DNA of 64,000 bases, taken from NCBI GenBank assembly GCA_963576565.1, contig OY755046.1, forward strand, positions 68,911,719-68,975,718, read 5' to 3'. Both the position numbers and the translations under genes were made by a program. Of the stretch, positions 11,301 to 26,160 are shown piece after piece (within the stretch, counting starts at the first letter, position 1; each line of letters starts with the position of its first letter). The notes below the pieces were generated by a model that saw only the letters and a program-made list of their open reading frames with translations, made no database searches and was not told the origin of the DNA. Source of the stretch: Aspidapion aeneum (lineage: Eukaryota > Arthropoda > Insecta > Coleoptera > Brentidae).

Positions 11301-14300
11301 TTTGTATTTTTGGCAACTTTTGGACCTTTAAAATTATATTAAACGATTGTGCCTATTTTATCGTGCAAAATAATAAAGTGTATAATTTTTTTTATTTAGG
11401 AATTACTTAAAAAACAAATAATATATCATCTTTGTTTAAGCAAGTATTAAAATACACTGTTCTTTTTCTAATATAGCTAGCAAAAACTTAAATTTTCGGA
11501 CGTTTGTTTAAAAAATAATAAATTCTGGTATCCTTCCAATGAACAATAAAGACGATAGCTATGATAATATTTAACTCTTTAGGAGTTAAACTCAAATACA
11601 TTAGGTGTGTTTTTAGACATAGCTATCTTTTTTATTGATTTTTGACTGAGTAATTAAAAACTGACAAACATAACTTTTGTACTTTTTTTAATTTTCTGTT
11701 TTTTTTTTAAATAACTTCAAACCTTGGAAGAGTCAAAAAATGTTCAATTGACTGGCTTAATTTTTTTATTAATTCATTAAATTCCTATCTAAACCCCATT
11801 TACACTAACTCGGGACTATTTTTTACTGGGCTAAGGGCAACTTAAGATAAAGTAAGGCAATGGCTCAAAAAAGAGTAAAATATGTTTTTCAATATTTCTA
11901 AGGCTAATAGTAGACATACATACTTTACAAAAATTTTAGCTCTTTTATTAATGATCAGCTAGTACATGGTCTAAGAATTTTTAGTGTTATACTAGCCTTG
12001 GCCCTTAAACATAAGTTGCAATTTTTAGGAGGTGGTGCAATCCCTTATTTTAAGTTCAACTTAGTTTAATGTTAGAAAATGGCCAATAATTTGAGATCAA
12101 AGTTTACAAATTACTGGAATAACTTAAGAACTTCAAAATCTGGGTCAGGGTAAATGGGTAATATCCATTAACTAACTCAACAAAAAAGCAATAACTTTTG
12201 TTCTAAATTTTATAACAAATTATTAAAATCCATCAAGATTATTTGCTTTCTTGTCAAACAGCTAAAAATCTCTTTTGGGACTAAAAAGAAAGTCAACTCA
12301 TTGATATCTTAATAACCGTTTATTTAAATACATTTAAGACAATACTTTAGTAGAAATTATCAGCGCTTTTTTTTGAAAATGTCTTTTTATGATAACATTA
12401 AGTTGCGTTAATATACCTATGGATGATATATTTTTTGTATTTTTGGCAACTTTTTGACCTTTAAAACTATATTAAACGATTGTGCCTATTTTATGGTGCA
12501 AAATAATAAAATGTATAATTTTTTTTTATTTAGGAATTACTTAAAAAACAAATAATATATCATCTTTTTTTAAGCAAGTATTAAAATACACTGTTCTTTT
12601 TCTAATATAGCTAGCAAAAACTTAAATTTTCGGACGTTTGTTTAAAAAATAATAAATTCTGGTATCCTTCCAACGAACAATAAAGACAATAGCTATGATA
12701 AAATTTAACTCTTTAGGAGTTAGACTCAAATACATTAGGTGTGCTTTTATACATAGCTATCTTTTTTATTGATTTTTGACTGAGTAATTAAAAACTGACA
12801 AACATAACTTTTGTACTTTTTTTAATTTTCTGTTTTTTTTTTAAATAACTTCAAACCTTGGAAGAGTCAAAAAATGTTCAATTGACTGGCTTAATTTTTT
12901 TATTAATTCATTAAATTCCTATCTAAACCCCATTTACACTAACTCTGGACTATTTTTTACTGGGCTAAGGGCAACTTAAGATAAAGTAAGGCAATGGCTC
13001 AAAAAAGGGTAAAATATGTTTTTCAATATTTCTAAGGCTAATAGTAGACATACATACTTTACAAAAATTTTAGCTCTTTTATTAATGATCAGCTAGTGCA
13101 TAGTCTAAGAATTTTTAGTGTTATACTAGCCTTGGCCCTTAAACATAAGTTGCAATCTTTAGGAGGTGGTGCAATCCCTTATTTTAAGTTCAACTTAGTT
13201 TAATGTTAGAAAATGGCCAATAATTTGAGATCAGTTTACAAATTATTGGAATAACTTAAGAACTTCAAAATCTGGGTCAGAGTAAATGGGTAATATCCAT
13301 TAACTAACTCAACAAAAAAGCAATAACTTTTGTTATAAATTTTATAACAAATTATTAAAATCCATCAAGATTATTTGCTTTCTTGTCAAACAGCTAAAAA
13401 TCTCTTTTGGGACTAAAAACAAAGTGAAGTCATTGATATCTTAATAACCGTTTATTTAAATACATTTAAGACAATACTTTAGTAGAAATTATCAGCGCTT
13501 TTTTTTGAAAATGTCTTTTTATGATATCATTAAGTTGCGTTAATATACCTATGGATGATATATTTTTTGTATTTTTGGCAACTTTTGGACCTTTAAAATT
13601 ATTTTAAACGATTGTGCCTATTTTATGGTGCAAAATAATAAAGTGTATAATTTTATTTAGGAATTACTTAAAAACAAATAATATATCATCTTTTTTTAAG
13701 CAAGTATTAAAATACATTGTTCTTTTTCTAATATAGCTAGCAAAAACTTAAATTTTCGGACGTTTGTTTAAAAAATAATAATAAATTCTGGTATCTTTCC
13801 AACGAACAATAAAGACGATAGCTATGATAATATTTAACTTTTTAGGAGTTAAACTCAAATACATTAGGTGTGTTTTTATACATAGCTATCTTTTTTATTG
13901 ATTTTTGACTGAGTAATTAAAAACTGACAAACATAACTTTTGTACTTTTTTTAATTTTCTGTTTTTTTTTTAAATAACTTCAAACCTTGGAAGAGTCAAA
14001 AAATGTTCAATTGACTGGCTTAATTTTTTTATTAATTCATTAAATTCCTATCTAAACCCCATTTACACTAACTCTGGACTATTTTTTACTGGGCTAAGGG
14101 CAACTTAAGATAAAGGCAATGGCTCAAAAAAGGGTAAAATATGTTTTTCAATATTTCTAAGGCTAATAATAGACATACATACTTTACAAAAATTTTAGCT
14201 CTTTTGTTAATGATCAGCTAGTGCATGGTGTAAGAACTTTTAGTGTTATACTAGCCTTGGCCCTTAAATATAAGTTGCAATTTTTAGGAGGTGGTGCAAT

Positions 14301-14517
14301 CCCTTATTTTAAGTTCAACTTAGTTTAATGTTAGAAAATGGCCAATAATTTGAGATCAAAATTTTCAAATTATTGGAATAACTTAAGAACTTCAAAATCT
14401 GGGTCAGAGTAAATGGGTAATATCCATTAACTAACTCAACAAAAAAGCAAATAATCTTTGTTCTAAATTTTATAACAAATATTTCAAATCCATCAAGATT
14501 ATTTGCTTTCTTGTCAA
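8400..14517. repeat. Satellite array, monomer about 1.13 kb
   Basis: A landmark (ccatcaagattatttg) recurs at about 8877, 10006, 11093, 12231, 13363 and 14491, giving spacings of 1129, 1087, 1138, 1132 and 1128. The leftmost part (8400-8860) is clearly diverged, while inner copies are nearly identical. The 1087-bp unit lacks about 45 bp (the block containing aattctggtatc). The array ends abruptly at about 14517, within ttgctttcttgtcaa. Copies three apart share variants, suggesting a higher-order period near 3.36 kb. No ORF of note. Confidence 0.95.
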
Positions 14518-15499
14518 CCACCGTTATAAATCACGCGAAAACGAAAAAAAATAAAAAAAATAAAATTAACAAAATAAAAGATTTATTCCAAAAAATGTTT
14601 AATATATATATAGATGAACAAAAAACCCTTCATGTCGACGATCAAACCTGGCTAAAAATGTCAAATTTTTTTCTAAATAATAGCATCACATTTTTTTTAC
14701 TTTTTAAATTTTTTTTTAGCCAACTTTGATCCATGTCTTTTTCCTATAAACATTTTTTTACATAAAAAACAAGTGCCACCTTATTAGCTTAAGTTCAAAA
14801 TATTTTTTCGAGTTTCAGACAACTTAAGTCAATTTATACCACATAATATGTATTGATAGCTTCTAGAGGTCCTATCTTATTTTACAAAATCAAAATCTTG
14901 TTTTCTTCAGAACTATCCAAAATCTCTTCAAAGGTGGGTGTATTAAGGATACTCATCGTTAGACCAAGCTTTACGATGAAGTGTCCTTAGGGTGTATACC
15001 CCTAGCAAAAGGATGTCAAGTTTTTTTTATTTAAAATTAATTTTTTTAGAAAATTATTTAGCAATTTTTTATTATATTTTTGAAAATTTTATTGTAATGA
15101 AAAACCTATTTCAATAATTAAAAATTTTAATTTTCAAAGAAAAATATTTACAAGATATCATTTTGTTCAAATTTTAAGACGATAAAGTACACTTCTTTTT
15201 AAGTTAAAAAACATAAAACTTGTATATTTATTTTTATTTGTTTTAAAGGAAATAAAGAATGATTTGATTTAAGACAAAGTCAAATAAGAATATTTTCAAA
15301 ATTCCCTTCTTGTTGAATGCAGGCCCGTAAGTCAACAGATAAAGTAGTGGTCCATATTATTGCTTGTCATAAGTGCTCGGCAGCCTACTTCAAAGGCGTG
15401 TAATTTTCAAACAAAAAAAAATTGAAATGCAAGTTTTATGTATTTTTTAACTTACAAGGAAGTGTAGATTATGCTCCAAAAATTTGGCTGTAACGATAT
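14518..15499. other. No gene seen; diverged inverted repeat
   Basis: Poly-A-rich sequence follows the satellite. Blocks around 15170-15240 and 15400-15470 are diverged inverse copies (the acataaaacttgta block vs gcaagttttatgta). A MITE remnant is likely. The small ORF at 14511-14729 is Lys/Asn/Phe-rich and is not credible. Confidence 0.4.
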
Positions 15500-15530
15500 G
15501 ATATTTTTTTAATAAAAAATTTTAAATAAT

Positions 15531-15536
15531 TTTTAT
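15531..15536 (-). promoter_or_regulatory. Candidate poly(A) signal of the LC8 gene
   Basis: TTTATT on the plus strand reads AATAAA on the minus strand, about 165 bp past the LC8 stop codon. Position is plausible for a 3'UTR end; not proven. Confidence 0.35.
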
Positions 15537-15699
15537 TGTGACTCGCGCTATTTTAGGAAGTAAATTATGGGGTATAAATTGACATAAAAATGTCTAACAA
15601 AAACATTTACATATTTCTAAAGAATAAAATACTGCGTTTTTGGAAAATGGGGATGGGGGAAAGGAGTGGGATGCTGAGATTCACCGTTTTTTCTCCATT

Positions 15700-18017
<2,318 letters not shown>

Positions 18018-18233
18018 TTTGGAGGATTGTTTGTGATTCGAGTTGCTTCTAGACCTGTAAAAATTAAAAACTCACATCAAATAAAAAAAAATAAACCGAC
18101 CAGACCGGACAACAAGTACTTTTCGTACATTTTTTTGTACCGAAAGTGTTACTTTACAGGCAGGACCTTTTGGAAAACTTTACAGTCTCAGCAGGGACTG
18201 GTAAAAAACCAACAGATCACAATACAAGTTATT

Positions 18234-18772
18234 TTCCTAACTAGTACGGAAAGTAATACTTTACCGCACGCGACTAACGGAGTTTGGTCAAGACGTCAAG
18301 GGTGGTAAAGACACTTTCCGCATGTTAGGTACAATATTTTACCTATGAGTACCTTTTTTTTAAAAAAAATTGAATGTAATTTATAAATAAACATGTCAAG
18401 TTAGATGGAATTGAAATGTAAACAATATTGAAGCTGTCTTATTGACGCGTTGCTAAGGTTATTTAGTGGTACGACGTGCGCTAAAGTAATTACTTTACCG
18501 CACACTGTGCGGTAAAGTTACTTTACCTTAGCACCGCATCAATAAGACAGCTTCAATATTTGTTTACATTTCAATTTCATCTAATTTGACATGTTTATAT
18601 TTATAAATTACATTCAATTTTTTGAAAAATTGGTAAAATATTGTACCTAACACATGCGGAATGTGTTTTTACCACCCTTGACGGCTTGACCGAACTTCGC
18701 TCCGCGTCGTTCGGCCAACTGCCACCGCGTGCGGTAAAGTATTACTCTCCGCACTTGTTAGGTAAATAAATA
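18234..18772. mobile_element. Near-perfect palindromic MITE (~540 bp)
   Basis: Terminal CCTAACTAGTACGG / CCGCACTTGTTAGG. The arms (18234-18500 and 18510-18772) are inverse copies along most of their length, with the centre near CCGCACACTGTGCGG. The end module matches the flank of the tyrosine recombinase ORF at 4024-4145 (agtgcggaaagtgcc, tttggcca, ttaggtac), suggesting the same family. Confidence 0.85.
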
Positions 18773-18954
18773 TTGTATGGTCCCCTTTTAGTCAAGTTGG
18801 TCCTGACTTATGCCATTTATGCTGATGTTGAGAGTTTTAAATTGTGTTTGTTTTAATAGGTTTCACATATCTATCAAAATAATCCCAAATATAAAATAAA
18901 AATGTTTAAAATTATTATTTTGTGGTGTTTAATATTGGTAAAAAAAATTTAATA

Positions 18955-19615
18955 CAGTGAAACCTCTCCTTACGGATACCTCTATTGAGCGGACAAATTG
19001 GTTGGAACCAAGCTTTTTCCTATTTCTTTACATATAAAATTCACTCCTATAACCGGACACGAATACCCGGACGCGGACAATTTTTTTTGATAAAAAAATT
19101 CTGAAACCCCCCTTAACCGGACGCGAACCTCTGACAACGGGACGGAGTGCTGCACGACATGGGTATAAATATTATGTAGTATGTTGGCAACAACGCACTC
19201 TGCAGCCGGAGAATTACCTCTTTTCGTTTTAATGCGGAGACAAATTTTTTTTATTTCTATTGTTTAGATGGATAGTAATAGATCTCTTTGAAATGGTGCC
19301 TAGTAAAAAACTTGTTAGTTTACGTGAAAAAATGGAAGTTGTTAACGTTTCGGAGAAGGAACATCTATCAGGACGAAAGATCGCTGAAAAATTTAATATC
19401 GGAAAAACTCAAGCAGCGAAAATTGTTAATATATATTAAAATTTCGCAGTTCTCTCTCATAAGCGGACACCTCCAATAAGCGGACACCTCCAATAAACGG
19501 ACACCTCCAATAAACGGACACCTCCAATAAGCGGACACCTCCAATAAACGGACACCTCCAATAGTTGGACAAAATCGACGAAACGGTGAGTGTCCGCTTA
19601 TAGGAGGTTTCACTG
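18955..19615 (+). mobile_element. Tigger/pogo-like non-autonomous element, full length
   Basis: Starts CAGTGAAACCTC and ends GAGGTTTCACTG with TA on both sides (18953-18954 and 19616-19617), as expected for pogo/Tigger. It carries a remnant of the transposase HTH region (19290-19430) including LREKMEVVNVSEKEHLSG and a KIAEKFNIGKTQ-like helix. 19459-19565 is a run of 17-bp units (CGGACACCTCCAATAAG). No complete transposase. Confidence 0.85.
19459..19565. repeat. 17-bp tandem repeat inside Tigger
   Basis: Six to seven units of AAGCGGACACCTCCAAT with A/G variants. The sister copy at 22350-22375 has one unit, so the run expanded after element divergence. Confidence 0.9.
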
Positions 19616-20040
19616 TATACAATTTTAAACCGATTTTCAAAAATTTTACCAAACCAGGCTCACATGTGAACTAATTTTTTAAGTATTTTTTTTAAACATT
19701 TTGGATCAAAGTTATAGTTAGTCTTGTTTTTTATTTTATATTTTATTTATTATTTTTAAATATGAAACGGGAAACCTAAACCTACGTTTTCCGATAATGA
19801 CCGGCATTTTTGATGCGAACTTTTGCATGCGCGATGATTTCGCCCATTTTTCAACCCCCTGAGAAATTTGGACAAATATCAAAAACTGGCACACAAACCC
19901 TCCTCCCTCCCACTAGGACATAATCATGTTTACTGCTTTGAGTTTTATCAATATCAGCAAAAATCTAGCATGCGATATCGGCAAGACATATTTCAAAAAA
20001 TTATGCACATAATGCTTTCATTGAACTTTCCTTATTTGTT

Positions 20041-20660
20041 TATACAGGGTGTCCTGAATTTAATTTCTTGAGTTTTGTTTATTTCTAGGGGCTATTATAC
20101 AGGGTGTTCCAACTAAAAGGTAACAGACGTGTTTTTTGGTATTTTTGTGTGAATTTGGAGAAACGCTCAGACACGTCAATTTTGCTTCCGAGGGGGACAC
20201 TTTTTGGCTATCTTGAAATTTTTGTAGCACTAACCCCCTTCGAGGGGTATACTTTACCCCTATATTTTGAATAGGAAAAGTGGGTCTAGTGATACCTTAT
20301 TTTGAAGCTCTCTTAAATATCTTTACAAAAGTGTAAAAATTTCGAAAATCCATCGAATAGTTTTTGAGATATTTGCTTTCAAATTTTGAAATTTAACATG
20401 GAATGGTAAAATAAAAATTAAATGCAAAAAATAATAAAATTCTAATTAAATTTTTATTTTATCAGTCCATGTTAAATATGAAAGTTTGAAGGCAGTTATC
20501 TCAAAAACTAATGGATAGGTTTTTTAAATTTTTACATGTTTTATTCAAAAAGCCTTCAACAACACTAGACCCACTTTCCCTATTAAAAAAAAATCTATAA
20601 AAAAGGCAGTTTACAACAAAATGAAATTTTCATAAATAAAAAAAATAAGCTCCTCTCAAA
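20041..20660. mobile_element. TACAGGGTG-type repeat fragments
   Basis: Two consecutive openings, TACAGGGTGTCCTGAATTT (20043) and TACAGGGTGTTCCAACTAAA (20097). The second continues with sequence shared with 17696-17794. 20270-20600 holds diverged inverse blocks (gacccactttt / tgggtctagtg; tttgagatatttgctttcaa vs its inverse), so this is probably a foldback element. Confidence 0.6.
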
Positions 20661-21430
20661 ATGCAAAATGTGGTTCTCTTACCTTAAACCAGAAACCCCC
20701 CCCCCCCAAAACTATTGAAATTGGCACACTCTGTACACCAAAATGAAATTTAAATTAAATTAATTAATTGAAGACTTTTCATGTCCCCTAGAAATACTCA
20801 AAACAAAGACATCAAATTTGGTACATCACACAAACACATGTTAATTTTTCTTTAAAGTGTTAAAAGAAAATAATAATTTTTAATCAATGAATTTTCAAAA
20901 TGGTAAAAACATATTTAAGAAGGTGCTACTTGACCCCCTTATTGTCAATTGTCACCCCATTTAAGAAAATTTACTCCCCACTAAAAGATGTTCCTCCACC
21001 CTCCCTAAAAATCAGTTGTTATGCCCCCCCCCCTTAAAAAACAGTTCTTCTGTTTCATGGTTTTTTCAAAAACTATTGAACATTTAAATGACGATTTTAA
21101 AAATAACCACCCGGTATATTAGCAAAAAAAAATTTAATTGGGATGTGGGAAATTTTTTCAGCAACATTCCTGCAGAAGATGTGGGATTTTTTAGAATAAT
21201 AATTTTAAGTAATTCATTTTTGAGGGCGTCAACAAAATACATACACAAAAGTTGTAAAAATACTTCTGAAACATAAAATTACAATTTCATTGAAAAAAAC
21301 AACTAAAATACTATAAAATAAAAAAGCATTAATAAAAATAAGGAATCACTTACCAGGAATTTTAGGAAAATTTCCGTTAAAAAACGGTTTTTTTCTCGAG
21401 CTTGACGTTGACTTTTCACGACAATTTTTC
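20661..21430. other. No gene seen; AT- and C-tract-rich sequence
   Basis: Contains homopolymer C runs at about 20697 and 21027. The weak ORF at 21088-21276 is not credible. Confidence 0.4.
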
Positions 21431-21445
21431 AAAAAATTTTTTTGT

Positions 21446-21766
21446 TTATTTGGCGCTATTCAACTTTTTTTCCCAGGCCTGCCAAGCTTCTCGTGTGGTC
21501 GTCTTTTTTGAATGACCAGTTTCGCACTGTCTATCCTTCTTTATCTCGTGCTCAATGCATACAAAAGATATCCCCGTGTATTTACCCGGCAAAATCGTAT
21601 CTCTGCAGCCATTGGTCGGTTTTTCGAAGCGGCTGGCAATGTGAAACATACGGAAAGCTTTCGAGGCGGCTGCCACGGTCACCACGTACAGTAAAATCAA
21701 AATTGTACTACTGGTATTCTTTTTATTTTTGCCTTTCTCTTTTATTTTTTCCCCAGTGTAATTCAA
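21446..21766 (-). CDS. Possible small secreted or membrane protein, unknown
   Basis: 106 codons in a locally GC-richer island. A lysine-rich start is followed by a hydrophobic run (STILILLYVVTVAAAS) that looks like a signal peptide or anchor, with an Ala-rich cleavage-like end. A charged segment with three cysteines follows (NGCRDTILPGKYTGISFVC and RQCETG). The stop codon TAA lies inside AAATAAAC, an AATAAA poly(A) signal, followed by an A-rich stretch; this would fit a retrocopy or a compact 3' exon. No family recognised. The plus-strand frames here (21442-21795, 21512-21694) are likely shadows, but the strand choice is uncertain. Confidence 0.3.
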   Translation of the reverse strand: MNYTGEKIKEKGKNKKNTSSTILILLYVVTVAAASKAFRMFHIASRFEKPTNGCRDTILPGKYTGISFVCIEHEIKKDRQCETGHSKKTTTREAWQAWEKKLNSAK

Positions 21767-21984
21767 ATTTTAATCTTGAAATAAATAATGTTTAAATATT
21801 AAGCAGTTTTTTTATTTTTGATTTACTCTTCTAGACTTCTAGAAAAATATTGTTTTAAAATTTGCCCAAAAAAGTGTTATTTGAAAACCGTTTTTTAAAT
21901 TTTAATTCCCTTTATAGTAAATACTTTTCCCATAAAGAGTTATTTCAAAACGCAGAGCTCCCTCTTACGTTAAGTTGTACTTAA

Positions 21985-22423
21985 AAACGGCACGCTGCAA
22001 GACATGGGTAAAAATATTATGTAGTTTGTTGGCAACAACGCACTCTGCAGCCGGGGAATTACCTCTTTCCGTTTTAATGCGAAGACTAAATACTTCTGTC
22101 GTATATACAACATATTTTATTCGGCGGGACTGCCGTGTTTTATTTTTATTGTTCAGTTAAGTAGTGATAGATCTCTTTGAAATGGCGCCTAGTAAAAAAC
22201 TTCTTAGTTTACGTGAAAAAATGGAAGTTGTTAACGTTTCCGAGAAGGAATAACTATCAGCACGAAAGACCGCTAAAAAATTTAATATCGGAACAACTCA
22301 AGCAGCGGAAATTGTTAATAAATATATATTAACATTTCGCAGTTCTCTCTCATAACCGGACACCTCCAATAAGCGGACAAAATCGACGAAACCGTGAGTG
22401 TCCGCTTATAGGAGGTTTCACTG
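21985..22423 (+). mobile_element. Tigger/pogo-like element, 5' truncated
   Basis: Aligns with 19140-19615, including the ggcaacaacgcactctgcagccgg block and an HTH reading that starts MAPSKKLLSLREKMEVVNV. The frame is broken by a stop (gaataact). It ends GGAGGTTTCACTG followed by TA. The opening CAGTGAAACC terminus is absent. Confidence 0.8.
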
Positions 22424-24340
22424 TATATGATTTTTAGCCGTAGATTGCATCGATTTTGCCACCAAACCATGGTGATCCATGCTACAGCGGTCATAAAATT
22501 AATTTTAAAATGTACGTGAAATCAGGTACTGTTTTACCAGTGACGGCGTCATTTTATTTTAGTTTTAATTCGACCAGTGGCGTAACATAAACTTTTTTTC
22601 TAAATTTATTTATAATTTAATTTAGCTTCAAATTTGCAAAAATGCATGCAGAAAATCAATAGATAGAACCAAGTCATAAACAATTAACATAAATTTAAAA
22701 ACAAAATAAAACAATAAAATTATAATAAACGCACAAACAAATTAGAAAAGAAGGTTTTCTAAAATATCGACGGTAAACAATCAAAACAAACAGTTGAAAA
22801 TTTTTTAGAACTTCTTGTTCTTTAAAAACTTAAATTTTTTTAAAACTTACATTTTTGGATTTTTTTTGAACAGCAATTTTTTTGAAAATTGCTGGATATC
22901 TTTGCGATCAATTGATTAAGTTTAGGATAATACCGATCTCCAACATTCAATTAAGGAAATATCTTTTCAAACAAAATGTTTTTGAAAAAACGTTTCCAAA
23001 AAAAAATTTTCCTTAGAATTTTTGTTTTCAAAAAAATTTCCATGATCTCATCCCACATAGCACAAGAAAAAAAACATGAAAATTACACATTTTTAAGTTC
23101 AATAAATCGTTTTTTAATGTTATTCCAAAAGTATGTGCTACCGTAAAAAAGTGTATATTTTTCACATTTTATACTATGGGGGTTTGTATTGCCATCGTAC
23201 CTTAACACCAAATACTAATTATTATTTTATAATTACCTAATTAATATAGAAACATACGATACTTAGGTGAAACGAAACGCCCTCTTCAGGTTCCAGAGTA
23301 AAGGATTCAATGATCTGAAGCATTATTGACGAAAACCAAAGTTTATTGTAGCTGCATTGATAATGCGGAATTCGGTCAACCAAGCACGGATATACATTCA
23401 CTCCTTATGAAAAACAACTCAGCAAACATGGATTACAAAAGAAGTACTTTTTAAGTACTGGCTTTCACTGCTGGTCATAACGGCAAAGTACTACGTAGAA
23501 AGTACTTAATTCGTATTGATTTGGAACAACGGCCTGCATCAGGCCAGCATGTATATATTTTAGTACAAAAAACACTGTACTTTTAAAGTAATGTATTTTT
23601 TTTTAACTTCTTTGTACACAAAAGCATGTACTTTTCAAGCAATGTATTTTCTTCGTATTTTTAGTAAATACAAAAAAACTGAATTTTTATCAATTTAAAA
23701 AAAAGCATTGTATTTTATTAATTTTTTTAGTAGTACAAAGAAACTAATTTTATTGTATATATTGTAAGGACATTACGTCACTTACGTCTCATATTTACAA
23801 AAATAAATATTAATTGATCATTATATAATCATTATATAAGGATCTTTAATATTTTCCTTTTTATATCAGATGAGGATATTTCCAAAGATTATGGAACATT
23901 CCACATCAATTTAAAAATAAATAAAATCATTTACATTCTTAAGCTTGACATTCCTTAGTGTACCAGTAAAATGTTGACTAGTGTTTGTCATCTAGTGGCA
24001 AGGACGGCAAACATCAACTTGTCAGTTTTTTTGTAAATATTTTATTGTCACAGTAAATTATTTAATATTTTTGAACTAAAATAAAGGCTCTAAAAGCAAC
24101 TGTTTAAAAATACTTTTAAAATGTTTTTCACTGTTATATTAATTTTGCAGTAAAACTTTTAAACTTTTAATAATAAAGTAAATGTACTTTAAGAGTACCT
24201 TCTTCAAAATGTTATTAAAATGTTTTTTTTTTAGTATTTTATTTTCACAGTAAAATATTTAATTGTTTTGTACTTCAAGTATAGCTTTTCGTTGTATTAA
24301 AAATAAAGTACTAAAATGTTGCGTTTTTTGTACTTTTAAA
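22424..24340. other. No gene seen; AT-rich with AAAGTAC-rich tracts
   Basis: Nearly 2 kb with no credible ORF. 23440-24330 is enriched in AAGTACTT/GTACTTTT motifs and contains the hairpin ggcctgcatcaggcc near 23533. Probably old transposon sequence. Confidence 0.4.
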
Positions 24341-24429
24341 TAATATGCAAATTAGACAATACAAAAATAATAAAAATAATGCATATCGTTGCCGATGCCA
24401 GCAGTTAAAGTACAATATTAGTAAAGTAC

Positions 24430-24660
24430 CAGCAGGTCAATGTTTGCTGGGAAGCGTCTTAGGATTAGAAAAAAGAGGGCGGGTCGTCACACCTGACTGC
24501 ACACCAAGTAGTATAAGTAGTAGCCTATATACTGGATTGTTTAGTTTACACTTGAAAACGGTTAGAGATACTTACTAACCGAAACGTCGTGTTTAAAATA
24601 AACAAAGACAAGTCCGAAATTTTGTTTCTTATTAATCATTGTCTACGAGTTTCAAACAAA
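24430..24660 (+). mobile_element. Penelope-like element 3' end
   Basis: Shares with 25600-25790 and 27690-27900 (both inverted) the tail with acctgactgcacaccaagtag, aaaacggttagagatacttac and ccgaaacgtcgtg. In the minus-strand copy the block lies directly downstream of a GIY-YIG endonuclease reading, which is diagnostic of Penelope-like elements. Confidence 0.7.
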
Positions 24661-24879
24661 TACCTAATTAATTTGTTTGAAGAATCAAATAAATAGGTAA
24701 TCGAAAATAAAGCATTCTCTACTACAATATACAAAATAGAAAAAACACATTTTTTTAAAAAAATTACCAATGCACGTTAACTTTTGTATTCTCAGAAAAT
24801 GTGGCTTTGACAGTGCTGCTCATAGAATGGTGTTCGGGTGCTATTCTAAAAGCAATATTAAAAAAAATCACAAAAAAAA

Positions 24880-25195
24880 CAGTAGTTATTTTATTAACAT
24901 TAACACAAAACAAAAAATATATTAAGCTTTCGATCACAAAAAAACCATGCAGTAAAAATAAATCAAATTCTTATATTTAAAACATTTTACTTACCAAAAA
25001 AAAATGCGGGCTTTTAACCCTTTATAAAACTTAGGTCCTTATTTTATTAACATTAACAAAAAACAAAAAAAATATAAGCTTTCTATCACAAAAAAACCAT
25101 GCAGAAAAAATAAATCAAATTCTTATATTTAAAACATTTTACTTACCAAAAAAAATTGCGGGCTTTTAACCCTTTATAAAACTTAGGTCCTTATT
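24880..25195. repeat. ~155-bp tandem duplication
   Basis: The block with ttattaacattaac, aaaccatgcag and gcgggcttttaaccctttat occurs at about 24886-25038 and again at 25040-25192. Confidence 0.85.
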
Positions 25196-25403
25196 GCTGT
25201 GGCTTTTTTTTAAATAGAAAAATACTTTTTTATTAAAAAGGCAAAAATATATTTGATTTTCCAATTGCACGAGAGATTAAACCACGGATCACCCAACAAA
25301 TTAAAACCACAGGGCCAGGTTTGAAGTGTTGCTATTCCGGCCAAAAATCAATAATACAATCACGTAGCTACTCAAATAAACTTCCCAGAACAAGAGTCAA
25401 GAC

Positions 25404-25588
25404 CAGTGGCGTATATAGAAAAAAGTTTCGGGGGGCCCAACACAGTTTTGGGGGGGCCCGAGACCCCATGACGTATTTTATGCTATTTTATTTTTGTATT
25501 CATGATATATGTGGAAAATATCTAAAAAAATCTTAGTTTCGGTGGTGGGGGGCGGGTCCCCCAGGCCCTCGCCTTATATACGTCACTG
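25404..25588. mobile_element. hAT-type MITE with perfect 8-bp target duplication
   Basis: 185 bp from CAGTGGCGTATATAG to CTTATATACGTCACTG. The flanks are GTCAAGAC at 25396-25403 and again at 25589-25596, an exact 8-bp duplication typical of hAT. G-rich in the middle. Same family as 49721-49894. Confidence 0.9.
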
Positions 25589-25599
25589 GTCAAGACTAT

Positions 25600-26092
25600 A
25601 GCTTCAGTAAAAATAAAATTTCGGACTTCTATTGTCTTTATTTATTTTAATCACGACGTTTCGGTTAGTAAGTATCTCTTACCGTTTTCATGTGTAAACT
25701 AAACAGTCCAGTCTAAAGGCTATTTTATACTACTTGGTGTGCAGTCAGGTGTGCCGGCCCGCCCCTTTTTTAATCCTAAGGTTCCATATCCTTGTTCTCC
25801 ATAAGCAGTGGTGTGCATATGTTTGGTAGGTCCGTGTTTGGTTCACTGAAAACTTGTTTGTTCTTGTAGCTTCAATAAACTTTCATTTTTGCCAATGCGA
25901 CTCCTTATGCAAAACTTTTGCTACTGACCACTGAATCTTCTGATCATTTGACCATGCATGATCCGCTAAACCGGATTTTTTAATATCCCCTAATGGGGTA
26001 CTTTTTAGATCTTCATTTACCCTAACCTGAAGAGGGCGTTTCGTTTCACCTACATATGATTTACCACAATCACAATGGATTCTTACCAGCAA
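25600..26092 (-). mobile_element. Penelope-like element, GIY-YIG endonuclease fragment
   Basis: 25883-26092 reads VRIHCDCGKSYVGETKRPLQ then ADHAWSNDQKIQWSVAKVLH: the GIY-YIG domain C-terminal to the reverse transcriptase in Penelope-like elements, with the family's Cys-x-Cys-Gly-Lys-x-Tyr-x-Gly-Glu motif. The 3' tail (25600-25790) follows. The frame breaks before the end of the domain, so this is a truncated dead copy. Confidence 0.8.
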
Positions 26093-26160
26093 TTCTTTTG
26101 AAAGTCGATTTTCAATTTTAATTTTAGATTTTGACCCTTTGCATAGTTCTTTTATCGCTT

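Noticed and set aside
14511..14729. 72-codon Lys/Asn-rich ORF
   Set aside because: Low complexity at the edge of the satellite, no domain.
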